Positions 1-12,247 are shown, numbered from the stretch's first letter. The stretch is 64,000 bases of DNA from Cercis canadensis (GCA_003255065.1 QAOA01006734.1:275759-339758); one strand, 5' to 3'. Translations and numbers: made by a program. The notes: a model not told the origin generated them from the letters alone.

Positions 1-129
1 CTTAAATTTAAGTTGAGTTTATTAATTAATTAAATAAACTATTTTTTAATACTTTTGATTACAATTATGAATTTAAATACAAAACTCATAAATCTTTAAG
101 TACTGCTAGCTATGTGGTAATTAAATAAA

Positions 130-643
130 TGTTTAATTGTAATTTTGGTCATTATATTTTAACAATTTAAACTTTTTGGCTTCTATTATTTAAAAATGAA
201 TAATTTAGTCATTCGATATTTATAAAATATGTAATTTTGGTCATTTTGTCTTTAAGCTAACATTTTTTAGGTTTATTTCAAAATGTAAAGTTCTCTTATT
301 CATAATCTCACTGTTCAAATTGAATAGTTACTTATTGTGAACCATCTTACAACATTTTAATTCGATCTAACGTTGAATGAATCTATATATTCAATTAGAT
401 GAAAAATTATAGTCTTGGTATTTTGGGTTGAATTTTACCGTTTGATTCAATTGAACTTTTGTGGGAAGATTCGTAATACGTTACTCTTCAATTTAAACGG
501 TAAGATTGTGAATGAAAAAACTTTATACTTTAAACTATACCTGATAAATTTTGACTTAATGACAGAATGACCAAAATTAAATATTTTATGAAATTAAAAA
601 GTTTAAGTTATTAAAATAAAAATATTAAAATTGTAATTAAGCC
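130..643. mobile_element. Foldback MULE-type MITE, 514 bp
   Basis: The two ends are inverted copies of each other: TTTAATTGTAATTTTGGTC-type sequence on the left matches the reverse complement of the segment before 643. The pairing continues inward (about 275-325 against 480-525), so most of the element can fold into one hairpin. It is bounded by a perfect 9-bp direct repeat TTAAATAAA at 121-129 and 644-652. A 9-bp target duplication is the hallmark of Mutator-like transposition. There is no coding capacity, so it is non-autonomous. The class is inferred from duplication length and structure. Confidence 0.75.
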
Positions 644-652
644 TTAAATAAA

Positions 653-2300
653 CTAATTTGATCAAAGTGAAAAGGAAATAAAATGGGGAAAAAAATAGTC
701 AGACTTAGTAAGATTTTTTAGTAGAAGTGAGGGAAAATGGTCAACGTCAAATGGGATAGGAAATTAATATTGCTTTGTTGGGTATGGATACGTGGCAAAA
801 TTCGTGGTCAAGAGCGTTGCGTCGTTTTTCACATGGAGTTTTTTAAAAAAAAATTTCAATATATATCTCTACAAGTTTACAACAATATTCAATTTTTATT
901 TTCTACGTTCATAACATTGAATAGACTTTTAAGTTCAGCTAATAATAAATATATTAATTTTAGCTTTATCTATTTAACGATTAAAAAAAAAGCCTTTTAA
1001 GTTAAACTACTAAGCTAGTCATGATTAAAATATGTTATACTAATATAATATTAAATGAAATCGATTATAGTTAGTATTCTTTTTTTTGCCTTTTTTCATT
1101 TCCATGGCACAAAGATTTGAACTTTAGATTTTTTGTCTAGACTACCCAAATATCTTGAATCATATACTTAATGACTTATTTAATATTGTGTTTTTAAGAA
1201 TTTTTATTTTTATCATGTATACATTTATATATATTATGATGCTTATTGCTGTTGTATATTAGCTCAGTAATAATAACCCATCATATGAGCATGACTGAAT
1301 GTAATCTTAGAAAAAGATAGTTCAAGTATATTTTTTTACTTTTAACTCTCTTTTTTTTTTTTTATGAGAATAAAATATCAAACTTCTTCAATCACACCAA
1401 TATTGGCTTTTGGAAGAAAATATATAAGGAATAGCTTGCGTATCATTGGCCTCCATTGAAACAAGAAGCTTGTGTATAATTGATTGCTTAAGAATTAAGA
1501 TCGTGAGATAAGCCATATATTTGTGATATATACCTTAATATTGCGTTTCTTATCATGGTCGAAAAAGATTACCAATTTGTGTTTGTGATTAGTCAAGTGG
1601 AAAAAGAAGATGTCTGAGGATAGGGAAAGAGGAAGCAGACAATAAGATATGAGTATAAAGTCACGTCATTATTTAAAGTGTATCCTTTGTTTTATTTTGC
1701 TTTCACGATAACATAGTTTTACTTATCCATTGCATTTATTTTGTAGACGAATTGCCTTGTTTTTTTTATACATATATATATATAATGTAAACAAAGAGAG
1801 ATAATTCAGACAAATGCGAAAGTGTTCAACATTCAACTCTTAATAAATTTTCATCCTGTATTTGAGATGCAAATGAGATAAAATCACTATATTTATAGTT
1901 TTATAGTGAGTAGTAAGTCATTAGATATAATTTATGAAAGATTTTAATGATTTATAGAGGATTTAAAGTTTCAACATCATTATGCATATAAAAAAAAATA
2001 GTAATACATTTACATATTTTCTTCTAATAATTTTTTTTTCAAAATTTTTGTGTGCGCCTTTATCTTCTTGACGTACTAAAAAAAAAGGTTAACACTGTTT
2101 TGTCCACGAGCTGACATAAATTTTTTTAGGCATGAAAATACCGCTCCCCTTGCGCGCCTCCGGGTCCAAAAGGAGCGGTCAAACCCTCTTCCACTGTTAT
2201 GTTAACGTTGATCAACGGCTAAAAACCTGTGATGATCAAGGAGGAACACTGTATCAATATTACACATTATCCCCTCTGGGGCTTCGTCTCGTCCTGCCTG
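653..2300. other. Intergenic AT-rich stretch
   Basis: No supportable gene. It holds poly-A/T tracts, short TA runs near 1770-1790 and small open frames without recognisable protein. The last few hundred bases (from about 2130) become GC-richer, as expected near the promoter of the downstream receptor kinase. Confidence 0.5.
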
Positions 2301-2335
2301 CGTCAGACAGACACCTGAAAAGTGAAGCTAAAGTC

Positions 2336-2353
2336 CTCTCTCTCTCTCTCTCT
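2336..2353 (+). repeat. CT dinucleotide tract in the promoter/leader of the ALE2-like gene
   Basis: An uninterrupted CT run of about nine units lies roughly 0.5 kb upstream of the start codon. CT-rich tracts are common near plant transcription starts and 5' leaders. No transcript end can be placed from sequence alone. Confidence 0.6.
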
Positions 2354-2868
2354 GCGTCTTTTCTTTTTTCCTCTTAGGCCCTTACCGTTAATTTGTTCTT
2401 TTCCGTTAACGGCGCACGTTAGAGACCCGCACAATAAAAGCCTGCGTGCATCTCTGCCTCCGCACGCATCGGAAAAGCAAACAAAAAAACGCCGAAAACA
2501 ATTAAATCATTTTCCCGAAACCAAAAAAGAAAACGAAACAAAAAGCTTCTCGAGCACTGGCAAGTGGAAACTGAGTGAAGCCAACGTCATCTCCACCAAC
2601 AGTCACAATTACCTTGCTGTCTCTCCGGGCCCGGCCTCCTTCGAGCTAAAGTAGTCACGATTCGACTCGGTTATGGGGACCTTGGCTCAGTGTTTACTAT
2701 CCCAACTTCGAATTCCCGCCTTGATTTTTCCTCCTTCGGATCCACCTTCATATGCAGTTAAAAGTGGTCCTTGCTCCTAGTATCGCTTCTGCTCATGCTC
2801 ATTCTCACCGTTGATTTGATCGAAATTCTGTAGATCTGTAGTGTTGAGGGTAATCAACGGCGTCGGCG

Positions 2869-5800
2869 ATGTCGGTGCTCGCAGTGTCTATCTCCATAGG
2901 TAATTTTCAGTTTTTGGCTGCTTCGTCATTTGTATGTACTTGTATTTTTATATCTGAAGATTTATGACTTGGAAAACGTGAAACAATGGGGTGGATTTGA
3001 ATCTTTGAATTTTATGGTTATTTGGGTGCTCAAGCAACCAAGTAAACAAGAGATTCATAATTTGTTGTCTCAAGTGTAATGGCATTTCCTCTGAGGAATT
3101 GTTGTTCAACCATGAAGCGTCGCTTTTCAGCTGCTTTGCTCGTCTATTATTAGATGGAATAAAAAATATGTCAGACAATGAGAAAATCCATTGGTAGCTG
3201 CAACTAATACAAGCATCCAGTTATCTGACGGTTGATATCATTCAAGCATCCAGTTGATATCATTCTGAGGCACAAATTTTAAATCTATGACATGATCTTC
3301 AAAAAACCATCGGGAGAGTATATAAGTTGTTCGAATTACGCTTGATGGTCTCAGAGTTTGTTCTTCAATTGTTTATGAAAAATTTGACGGTTTCCTTGTT
3401 ATTCTACATGTGGGATGATATGATAGGGGTGTCAAAGGTAGCTGGGCAATGTTAGAAAACTTCCAAATGAAATTCAATTGTAGAGCTTAGGTTGACTTGA
3501 GTTTTGGCTTTTGAGTCAAAGGTTTTAGGATCATGCTATAATATTAGATAGTCAGTTTTTCCAATTTAGCCCAGTTAAGTTTATTTTGCGTAGTTCAATT
3601 ATTTGCAAACAACGCAGGTGTGTTGATGAAGGTTCAACATTTGTTGCTGAAATGGTTGCTTGCATTTTCTTGCCTGGTATTTATTGCTGATGTTGGTGCG
3701 TATTGCAAAGCAATGGAAGCCCCATACGTATCTCCCGCTAGACCACCAATGGCTGCTATTGTTGTTCGTGATCTACCACTTCCAGCAAACCTCCCAGTTT
3801 CCTATAGACATGGGTGGAAGCATTTTCCATCACATGGTGTAGCAATTCCAGCACAGTCACCAGTCCATCCTCCTTCATCTGGTCATCTCATAAATGGTGG
3901 TCAACGCCCTGCAAGTTCTCGTTTATCCAAACCATTTATGAAAAAGAGTGAATTAAGACCTCCAATTCCCAGTTTTAAAGATATTGCCCCAACACATTAT
4001 GCTTCTGGTGCGATTCCTTATGGTTTGGCTCAGCCACCATTGTCCCCTTATGTTTCCAGTAAGTCATCCTATTTTTTATCTATCTTTCTCTTTTGATGCA
4101 ATTGTTTCATTTTTACATGGTGAGTCCACTGTAAAAAAATTGAATAACCTTTTTAATATTGAATATAAACTGGTTTTGGATTATGTTATTTTCATCAAAG
4201 ATTGCAAGCTTTGAAACCTGAATTTGACTATGACATGAGTACTTATTTTTATTCTGCCAGATTGTTGTAAACCGGACACGGTCTTGAAGCGAGGGAGTAA
4301 GGGTTGCCACTGTGTGTATCCCATAAAGCTAGACCTTCTCCTAATAAATGTCTCGCAAAATCCTAATTGGAATGTTTTTCTCGTACAATTAGCTGCCCAA
4401 CTTGAGTTGCAGACCACCCAGATAGAACTGATCAACTTTTATGTACTCAGCTTATCAACATTAAATATATCGATGGATATTACTCCACATAAAGGGATCA
4501 GTTTCTCTGCCATTGAAGCATCTGAAATAAACTCATCACTTTCAATGCATAAGGTTCATCTGGACCCTAAATTAGTGGGTGACTACAAGCTTCTCAATTT
4601 AACTTGGTTTAAGCCTCCACCAGCTTCTCAAGGTAAGTCCAAGCTTTCTAATGTGTTAATACACTGTGATCATACTATTGATCACAATGCTTTGCGTCAT
4701 TTATGTTCAAAACTAATAGTGACATGATTGCTGTACGCATAGTATATATAGCTAATGTTTATTTGCACTTATTACTGGAACCTTTCTAATATTATATATA
4801 AATTTTATAGTTGTGATAGTAGCAACTTTTAATTTATTGCTTTTAATGTAACTTTTTTGGATACTATTTCCATTTGCCTTTTACCTATGATTGCTGCTGA
4901 AGTGGTGGGGAAATAGAAAGATATGTGTATGCTGACGGGGTTCATTGTTTACTCATTGCTTCTAATGGCTGTTATTTTTAAAGATTTGTTCATAAATTTT
5001 GTATTTTACCAGCAAACTCAAAATAAACAATGTTGATGCATATGAAGGCTTTCTTCTGGTACATTTTTCTGTATCATTGCTAGTAATTTACAATAATTAT
5101 GATTTAATGATACTATGTCTATTATTTTATAATAGCTATCTCTTATTTAATAATTATAAATTAGTGTGTTAATACGGTAATAATTGTATGATTAGTAACA
5201 CACACACACAGAGACATCTTAAATGCTTAATAAAAAAATTTAGTTGGAAAAATGGTCTAAAAATTGTAGTTTCTGCATGTTGACATAATGCAAATGCTTT
5301 ACTATGATTATTAAAATCAATCCCTTCAGAGATGAATAACAAAAACATGCCTTTTCTTGGTGGTTGATGGAAGGGTTGAGAATGCTCTTTCATGCATGTA
5401 TGTTACATGTATATTTGAAACCTGTTCTATCGTTATTAATATATCTTTGTATGTTAGTGCAGCTCCTGCTTTTGCTGCATCACCTATAAAAGCGCCTTCG
5501 TATCATACACCAACTGCTACGTCACTGAGTGCTTCAAATAGGGGGAGACATTCTAATTTATTTCTTATTCTTGGAATTGGTGCTGGCATACTCTTTATTG
5601 CCATTGTATCTGTCCTTATACTTTGTTTATGCACGTTGCAACCCAAGAAAAGACCATCTCCCATTGAAACTGGTAAAGATCTCTAATACTAGCTCCTTGA
5701 TATGTGTCTATAACCTGTGCACATTCATATAACAACTTATTAATGATGGAAGCTACTATGCTTGTGTTTGATCACACTCTTCTATAATTTGTCTATCATA

Positions 5801-7995
5801 AAGGCAGCAAGTAATTCAGTGCACTGTAAATAAAAACTACCACATGACACCAATAAAAGGCAAGAAAAAGAGAGAGAGAGATCTAGACTGGAACAAATTC
5901 TTCCTGCAGCTTGAACTGTTCAGAAAAAGAATTGAGGAAAGATGATCTGTTTATCCAATACTGGAAAGGGAGAAAAAGAAAAGAGTTGATTGAAGTTGAA
6001 TATAGATGTGTGCTAACATGTTGTGATCATGAAACTTTTTTCTAGTATATAATTCTATCTATTGAATAAGAAAACATCAATGCCAGAAATAGAAAATTAA
6101 ATGAATGTGTGATAAGGTTTGTATTGTTGACTCCTCTTTGTTGTAAAATGTCCTATATAATTGATGTACTGAAGGTTGCCTGTTGTCCCATGGTTATTAG
6201 TTAATTTGTGCAGAGGCCTTTACCTTGTAGAGGAACTTCTGCTTTTAGGATTTCAACCTAGCTTGATTTGGCTTTTCAGCAATAAAAATAGAATGTAAGA
6301 TCATACATGTGAGACTCAAAATATGAAGAAATGACATGTCAGCCATTGATGAAACGAGATTGAAAGGAAAACAAATAGAAATTTGTGATGCTCTTATCTG
6401 TTGCAGCACTGGCATGCTGTAGTTTTATATTAAATTCAGCCTGATGCTAATGTTGTGTATCTTCTCTTTCCCGCAGAAAAGCCAAGGACAGAAAGTACAG
6501 TTTCAGCTGTGGGATCTCTCCCCCACCCTACCAGTACACGATTTATTGCTTACGAAGAACTTAAAGAAGCAACAAACAACTTTGAAGCTGCAAGTGTGCT
6601 CGGAGAAGGTGGGTTTGGTAGAGTTTTTAAGGGGGTCTTAAATGATGGTACTCCTGTAGCAATTAAGAGGCTTACTGGTGGAGGGCAACAAGGAGACAAA
6701 GAGTTTTTGGTTGAGGTTGAGATGCTTAGTAGGTTGCATCATCGTAACCTTGTAAAACTGGTGGGATACTATAGTAGTCGTGAGTCATCCCAAAATCTAC
6801 TTTGCTATGAGCTTGTCCCTAATGGAAGTTTGGAGGCCTGGCTTCATGGTAATGTGATTTCTCAGATGTTCTGCAATAATCTTGAGAGCCTTATGAATTA
6901 TGATAATTGTTTTAAACATAATCAATTTCATGCCTTGGCATTTGAATTGGACCCTTATTTGCCACAGGTCCCTTGGGAATAAATTGCCCTTTGGATTGGG
7001 ACATTAGAATGAAGATTGCGCTTGATTCTGCAAGAGGACTTGCATATCTGCATGAGGACTCGCAGCCCTGTGTTATACACAGAGATTTCAAGGCGTCCAA
7101 CATACTGCTTGAGAACAACTTTCATGCTAAAGTTGCAGATTTTGGACTTGCTAAACAGGCACCTGAAGGCAGAGCTAATTACTTGTCTACTCGTGTCATG
7201 GGCACATTTGGGTTAGTCTTAGTCTCAGCCTCTTCTTCCTTGGACTTGCTATTTCCAAATAATTTAGAATGGTATTAAAACTAAATGAAACTGTTCTATA
7301 GGTATGTAGCTCCTGAGTATGCCATGACTGGACACCTACTTGTTAAAAGTGATGTGTATAGCTATGGGGTCGTCTTGCTGGAACTGCTGACTGGAAGGAA
7401 ACCTGTGGATATGTCACAGCCATCTGGACAAGAAAACCTTGTCACTTTGGTTAGTTGCATATCTTGACCAGTTCCACATTATTTTTGTTAAGTTCAAAGC
7501 ATTCTCCCCTGGTTTATATGTTATATACTTGGAAATATTTTCAAGATTTATCTTACATCAGTCCTTTTGAGTTATTATGTTGGATAGATAATAAGACTAT
7601 CTACTTATTACTTTCAGGCAAGGCCCATCCTTAGAGATAAGGATCGGTTGGAAGAGCTTGCTGATCCTAGGCTCGGGGGAAAGTACCCAAAGGAAGATTT
7701 TGTCCGTGTTTGCACAATTGCTGCAGCTTGTGTTGCTCCTGAAGCAAGCCAACGACCCACAATGGGTGAAGTGGTACAGTCACTTAAAATGGTGCAGCGC
7801 ATAACAGAATATCAGGATTCCACGTTAGCCTCCTCCAATACACGGCCTAACCTAAGACAATCCTCTACCACTTTTGAGTCGGATGGGACATCTTCAATGT
7901 TCTCTTCGGGTCCGTACTCTGGTCTTAGTGTCTTTGACAATGACAACATTTCTCGAACGGCAGTTTTCTCTGAAGATCTTCATGAAGGGCGATGA
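2869..7995 (+). CDS. ALE2-like receptor-like serine/threonine kinase (8 exons, 731 aa)
   Basis: Exons 2869-2899, 3618-4058, 4261-4632, 5463-5672, 6477-6848, 6968-7211, 7302-7449 and 7618-7995; the joins keep frame throughout. A hydrophobic N terminus (about residues 15-40) looks like a signal peptide. A proline-rich ectodomain and the cysteine-bearing NCCKPD...GCHC module follow, then one transmembrane helix (about 314-337). The kinase shows the glycine loop GEGGFG (394-399), VAIK lysine 415, HRD 513-515 and DFG 533-535, so it is an RD kinase with all catalytic residues. The closest relative I recognise is Arabidopsis AT4G02010, of similar length and with the same C-terminal SEDLHEGR ending. 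The family acts at the plasma membrane; ALE2 itself works in epidermal/cuticle specification, but the ligand of this paralogue is not deducible here. The first ATG is chosen because it is in frame across a typical short first exon; the ATG at 3626 is an alternative. Confidence 0.93.
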
Positions 7996-8816
7996 GTACT
8001 TGGAAAAGTAAGTTGATCCAGAATCCACATCCAACCCATAAGTTTTCACCTCACATAAGTTAGCAACGCCTGAAGGTGGAAAATAAGCAGCAGAATATTT
8101 TTGGGAAATGACTGAAGTTTTGTAATTGTGGCTAGGAAAGAAAAAAAAAGGAAGGGGGGCGGGGGGAGGATTCTATTGTGATGCTTCTGTCGTCCTCAGT
8201 GGTAGACCACACCATCCTGTTTTCCCCTAGGAGTGGTTCCACATGGCGGATAGATTTTGTATATATACGCATTGTAGTTTATTTTCTTGCATTGGCTTCA
8301 AAAGTTTTCTTCTTTTTATATTGTTGATTAATTTAATTACATTTTTTAAAACTTTAAAAAAAAAAAATAAAGAAGAAATCCTTTACTTTTACCATCATAT
8401 TTATGGGATCCTTCACGTCTGATTCTTTCAAGCAAAGAATGAAGTATATCAATATATAGCAATCCTTCAGGAGCACATTTAAAGCTTAGTATGTCATAAA
8501 TTGATATGCATTTAGCAGAAACTGTATTATATTGATTTATTTCATCATTAATTAAATAAGAGCCTTAGAGGCTAGAGCCTATAACCCTGAAGCAGCTCTT
8601 CCTTGCTAAATTTGTTCGAAATCAGTTAACCGACATCCTAATTTTAGTACACTATGCAAGAGATTGCTGTTTTCATGCATAAGCACACAACCATCTCTGC
8701 CCCTGTAGAACTCCATTTACAAGCCATCATTCAAGCGGAGGCTCTACGTCTTTTTTCCTCTTTATCTCTGCTCTTCAATTAACACTTAGATTTTTGCATA
8801 GACAAGAGAAGAGACA
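7996..8816. other. 3' UTR of the kinase gene and upstream region of the first inhibitor gene
   Basis: Probable 3' UTR to about 8300-8360 (T-rich, then a poly-A-like run at 8354-8367), followed by the promoter side of the next gene. The last 260 bp share blocks with the upstream region of the second inhibitor gene at 11.2-11.5 kb. Confidence 0.5.
8557..8612 (+). repeat. Upstream block shared with 11212-11262 and 11353-11402
   Basis: A segment with AATAAGAGC..., CTATAACCC... and TTGCTAAATTTGTTC recurs twice upstream of the second inhibitor gene. This shows that promoter sequence was copied along with the coding region in the tandem duplication, with a further local copy at 11.2 kb. Confidence 0.6.
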
Positions 8817-9440
8817 ATGGATTTCAATAAAAGCCTTCTCCTCATTGTATCCCTGGTCTCCTCTCTCCTCCTGTCCTGCCACGCTGTGCCACCAGATTTC
8901 GCCGTGGACACCCCCGAATACAGAGTCCGTGCTCCTTCCCCCGCCCCAGCTCCGGCACCAAGCAACGAGGGCGTGGGCATCCTAGACCCTGCTCTCACAA
9001 GGATATGCGAGACCGCCGAGAACATAAGCCTTTGTGTTAACACAGTTGCCTCTCACAGCACTGGTCCTTTTGACCCTATCAAAGCTCTTCAGATAGAAAT
9101 CGATGCCTTGGTTAACCAGACAAAGAATAACGTTTTAATCATCAACAAGCACATTAGCGAGAACAAGAGCGGTAATAAAAAGTTAACTGAGGCCTTGGAT
9201 TTCTGCATGAGAAAGTACGATGATATGCTTGACGACATTAAAACAGCCCAGGAGGATTTGCTTAAAACGGATCTTAGTGGGATGCTAGCTAATCTTAATT
9301 ATGTTATAGTTTGGCAGGCTGACTGTGAGGAAGAGTTCTCAGAATCCGGAATTGAGTTCCCATTTGCTAACGATTCCCTTCTTATGCGCCATCTCACCGA
9401 TAGTTGCTTGGCCATCGGTAGCAAAATATCAAATAATTAA
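8817..9440 (+). CDS. Pectinesterase/invertase inhibitor-domain protein, copy 1 (207 aa)
   Basis: Single exon. Residues 1-23 form a clear signal peptide ending in ...SCHAVPP. A short Pro/Ala/Ser-rich linker (about 38-51) and the four-helix inhibitor domain follow. The expected cysteines are visible: a first pair spaced C-x7-C in the RICETAENISLC region, then cysteines in the helices at about 138, 170 and 196. Members of this family are secreted and bind pectin methylesterase or acid invertase; which target applies cannot be told from sequence. It is a tandem paralogue of the gene at 11585. Its N terminus (MDFNKS.LLIVSL) is almost identical to that copy, which supports this start codon. Confidence 0.85.
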   Translation: MDFNKSLLLIVSLVSSLLLSCHAVPPDFAVDTPEYRVRAPSPAPAPAPSNEGVGILDPALTRICETAENISLCVNTVASHSTGPFDPIKALQIEIDALVNQTKNNVLIINKHISENKSGNKKLTEALDFCMRKYDDMLDDIKTAQEDLLKTDLSGMLANLNYVIVWQADCEEEFSESGIEFPFANDSLLMRHLTDSCLAIGSKISNN

Positions 9441-10660
9441 TGTAATTCCATACTAATTAAATTAACACAAAAGACTGGAGAAAGGAAAGGGATATATATC
9501 ATCCTTCCTACTTCATTCTATTTTTTTTATATCCAACTGTTAAAGCTCCACGCAATACAACATGTATTTTTAAGGAGGACATTAATATATTGAATTATTG
9601 AGAGTTTCCACTGGAAGGAAGGGGAGATCTATATTAATTTTTCGTGATTCTCCCTCAAAAAAAAAAATAAAAAAATTCTCGTGAATCTATTTGTTAACCA
9701 AAAAAGTTGCAATGACTTTTTCCTTTTTAAAATTTATTGCAATTTATTCATCTTAATTAGGACGCTACTTAATTATAGTTGCTTCAAGTATATATATAAA
9801 TACAGTGCATACAAGAATATAAGGAAAGGTTTTATGAAGGGCATTTTACAGGTTTAGCTCATAAAACAGCAATTGAAGATTGAGGATTGAGGAATTACAT
9901 GGAATAATCGTAGAACCTCTGACATGTGTGTATGAAGATTCTTGGTGGATCGGTACCCGACGACCATCAATTTAATTTGAGAAATAGTCATGGTAACAAT
10001 GAATATATATGAGAAGAGAAAGATATACTACATTGATTTATTACATATTTTTTAATTTGAAAATTGAACTAAAAAGTGCATTATATATTATTATGATTAA
10101 TTTGACCAAAATTTAATAGAATAAAAATATAATTTATACTTTAATTAGTTAATTAAATATTGATCTTGTGTTCGAATGTAGAATCAGAGCTAAAAAAAAA
10201 AATTTAAATGGCCATAGAAAAAGTTAAGCACATTATCATAAGTTGGGGGAGAGTAATAGTGTTTATCTAGTGTAAAAACAGATGTATCTTGTTCACATAA
10301 AAATTGTTGATAGTTTTGTGACCACCCAAAATCCCTCCTTGTTGGTGGTCTCCACCGACATAAGAGACAGCAGATTTGCTCTTCTGTTATCCAGGGTATT
10401 ATCCGTGCAACTAACTCTTTTCCCAAAAACACAGCATAAAGATTATAGAATTATACACAAACTTTTTTATGATCATAACATTTTATGAACGATATTAAAT
10501 TCAAATGAACTTATATATGAAAACTTTTTTGTACGAATTAGTTGCAGATTGTTAAGACAAAAGGCTAGGTTTAAAAAATATAATTACTCTACCAACATAA
10601 AACTTAGACAAAGTCATTGTGGCTCTTTGACAAATAACGATTAAAAAAGAAAGACGGTTA
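9441..10660. other. Intergenic region between the tandem inhibitor genes
   Basis: Probable 3' UTR of copy 1 in the first 200 bp, then AT-rich sequence with poly-A runs. Open frames here are short and resemble nothing I recognise. Confidence 0.5.
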
Positions 10661-10669
10661 TATACGAGA

Positions 10670-10965
10670 GGTTTCTATGTACGCGAGATATACCTGCAGC
10701 ATAACTAATGCGCGTAGAAGAGATGGGAAATTAAGAAAAGAGGAGCAAGAGAGATACAAAGAAAGAAATAGACACTGAAGTACACACTGACTGGGTTTAG
10801 GTTTTGGGTTTGGGTGTGGAGCTAGCAAAAATTGGTGAACAAGAAGATTATTAGTGCTCTTATTTACCACCAGCACCATTCACTCTCTCTCTATTATTCT
10901 TATCATTGTTTACCAAAACTTGTCTAACCCTAAACTCCAACTCTAATTTCTTTCTTACTTTATAT
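10670..10965 (+). repeat. Stranded copy of the promoter/5' leader of the INO80-subunit gene
   Basis: This block lines up with 22995-23345 on the same strand. Shared landmarks in the same order are the ATACYTGCAGCATAAC motif, CGTAGAAGAG, a purine-rich AGGAGYAAGAGAGA tract, GGGTTTGGGTGTGGA, GGTGAACAAGAAGATTATTAG, the CACCAGCA...CTCTCTCT run and CTAACCCTARACTCCAA. The copy lacks about 50 bp of the source and stops before its first splice donor, so it carries no coding part. The upstream ATG of the source (23233) reads TTG here. It lies about 0.6-0.9 kb upstream of the second inhibitor gene. Confidence 0.85.
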
Positions 10966-11211
10966 CCCCTTAATTACCTATTTCCAATAAAATTACGGTT
11001 AGCAATAATTTATTGTTTCCCATATCTTTATATATAACTAATTGAGAACATTTTTCTTATGAGTATGACAATTTAAAGCCAACGTATTCACTCTCTCATT
11101 TCTTTCTTCGGCTGTGTTTTTTGTTTTTTTTTTTTTTCTCTTTTCATGGGCTTCTCTCATTTTTGTTTTATCTGCCCGGGTATAGCATGAGTGTTAAACT
11201 AATTCAATATT

Positions 11212-11262
11212 AAATAAAAGCCTATAACCCATAACTAATTAATCTGGCTAAATTTGTCCACT
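11212..11262 (+). repeat. Partial copy of the inhibitor-gene upstream block
   Basis: AATAAAAGCCTATAACCCAT followed by a CTAAATTTGTCC segment is repeated about 140 bp downstream at 11353-11402 and also matches 8557-8612. It looks like a small local duplication in the promoter of the second inhibitor gene. Confidence 0.6.
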
Positions 11263-11352
11263 CACAAGAACCCTTCTTTTCTATTCTAAGCATGCCATTG
11301 GGCCATGTACGGTAAATAACAAAAAAGAACCCTTCCAAGTTCCAAGTGCAAA

Positions 11353-11402
11353 AAAATAAGAGCTTATAACCCATAACTAAACCTTGCTAAATTTATCCAG
11401 AA
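11353..11402 (+). repeat. Third copy of the inhibitor-gene upstream block
   Basis: AATAAGAGCTTATAACCCAT and TTGCTAAATTTATCC match the copies at 8557 and 11212. It lies about 180-230 bp before the start codon of the second gene. Confidence 0.6.
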
Positions 11403-11584
11403 AGAAGTTAACCCAAGTCCTAATTTTAGTATTCGAAGCATATGAGAATCCTGTCTTCAAGCACATCCACAAACACAAGGATCTCTCACCATTTAAAACC
11501 CCACCCTCCAGATCCTCATTGCTACTCGAAACTCAATCCTCTTTCTCTCCCTTTGTCTCTGCTCTTTCAATAACAGAGAAGAGA

Positions 11585-12247
11585 ATGGATTTCAACAAAA
11601 GCATTCTCCTCATTGTATCCCTCTCTTCTCTGCTCCTATCCTGCAACGCCGTTCCTTCAACATTCCTCTTTGACACCAAGATCACTCTGCCTCCACAAAC
11701 CGCCCCATCTCCGTCACCAAGCAGCGGCCTTAGCGACGGGGTTGGCACTGGCATCCTTGACAACCTCAAAGCCACAGTATTGGACCTGCATATTGACCCT
11801 GCTCTCTCAAACCTCTGCAAGGACGCCGAGAACATAACCCTTTGCATTAATAGCATTGCACCATTCATTCATGGTCATGTTGACCCTGTCAAGGCTGTTG
11901 AGGTAGAAATTGCTGCCTTGCTTAAACAGACAGAGAAGAACGTTGGTATTATCGCCAATCTCATTGCCGGCAACAAGAGCCATAATAAAAACTTAGCTGG
12001 CACCCTGGACGTATGCAAAGAGAACTACGAGGGTAATGTGGAGGATATTAAATCAGCGGTGGAGGCAATCGAGAAAGTTGATATTGGGAAGGCACAGTCT
12101 ATGCTTAGTGGTGTGATTAGTAGCATGGAAACCTGCAAGGATACATTTGGAGAGTCTGGGCTTGAGTTTCCGTTCCCTGATGATTCCAATGCTGTATACC
12201 AGCTTGCTGGCAATTGCTTGGGCATCCTTAACATGATTCATTTTTAA
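11585..12247 (+). CDS. Pectinesterase/invertase inhibitor-domain protein, copy 2 (220 aa)
   Basis: Single-exon tandem paralogue of the gene at 8817, with the same signal peptide style (MDFNKSILLIVSL...SCNAVP) and the same inhibitor domain. A cysteine pair spaced C-x7-C (LCKDAENITLC) and further cysteines at about 151, 179 and 209 are present. It differs by an extra segment of about 13 residues just before the domain (around residues 57-70). The frame stays open upstream to a TTG at 11384, but the ATG at 11585 is preferred because it matches the paralogue and starts a signal peptide. Two copies about 2.1 kb apart in the same orientation indicate a local duplication. Expected to be secreted to the cell wall; the partner enzyme is not known. 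Confidence 0.85.
   Translation: MDFNKSILLIVSLSSLLLSCNAVPSTFLFDTKITLPPQTAPSPSPSSGLSDGVGTGILDNLKATVLDLHIDPALSNLCKDAENITLCINSIAPFIHGHVDPVKAVEVEIAALLKQTEKNVGIIANLIAGNKSHNKNLAGTLDVCKENYEGNVEDIKSAVEAIEKVDIGKAQSMLSGVISSMETCKDTFGESGLEFPFPDDSNAVYQLAGNCLGILNMIHF

Noticed and set aside
11384..11584. N-terminal extension of the second inhibitor protein
   Set aside because: The frame is open but begins with TTG, would hide the signal peptide in the middle of the protein, and is absent from the tandem paralogue.
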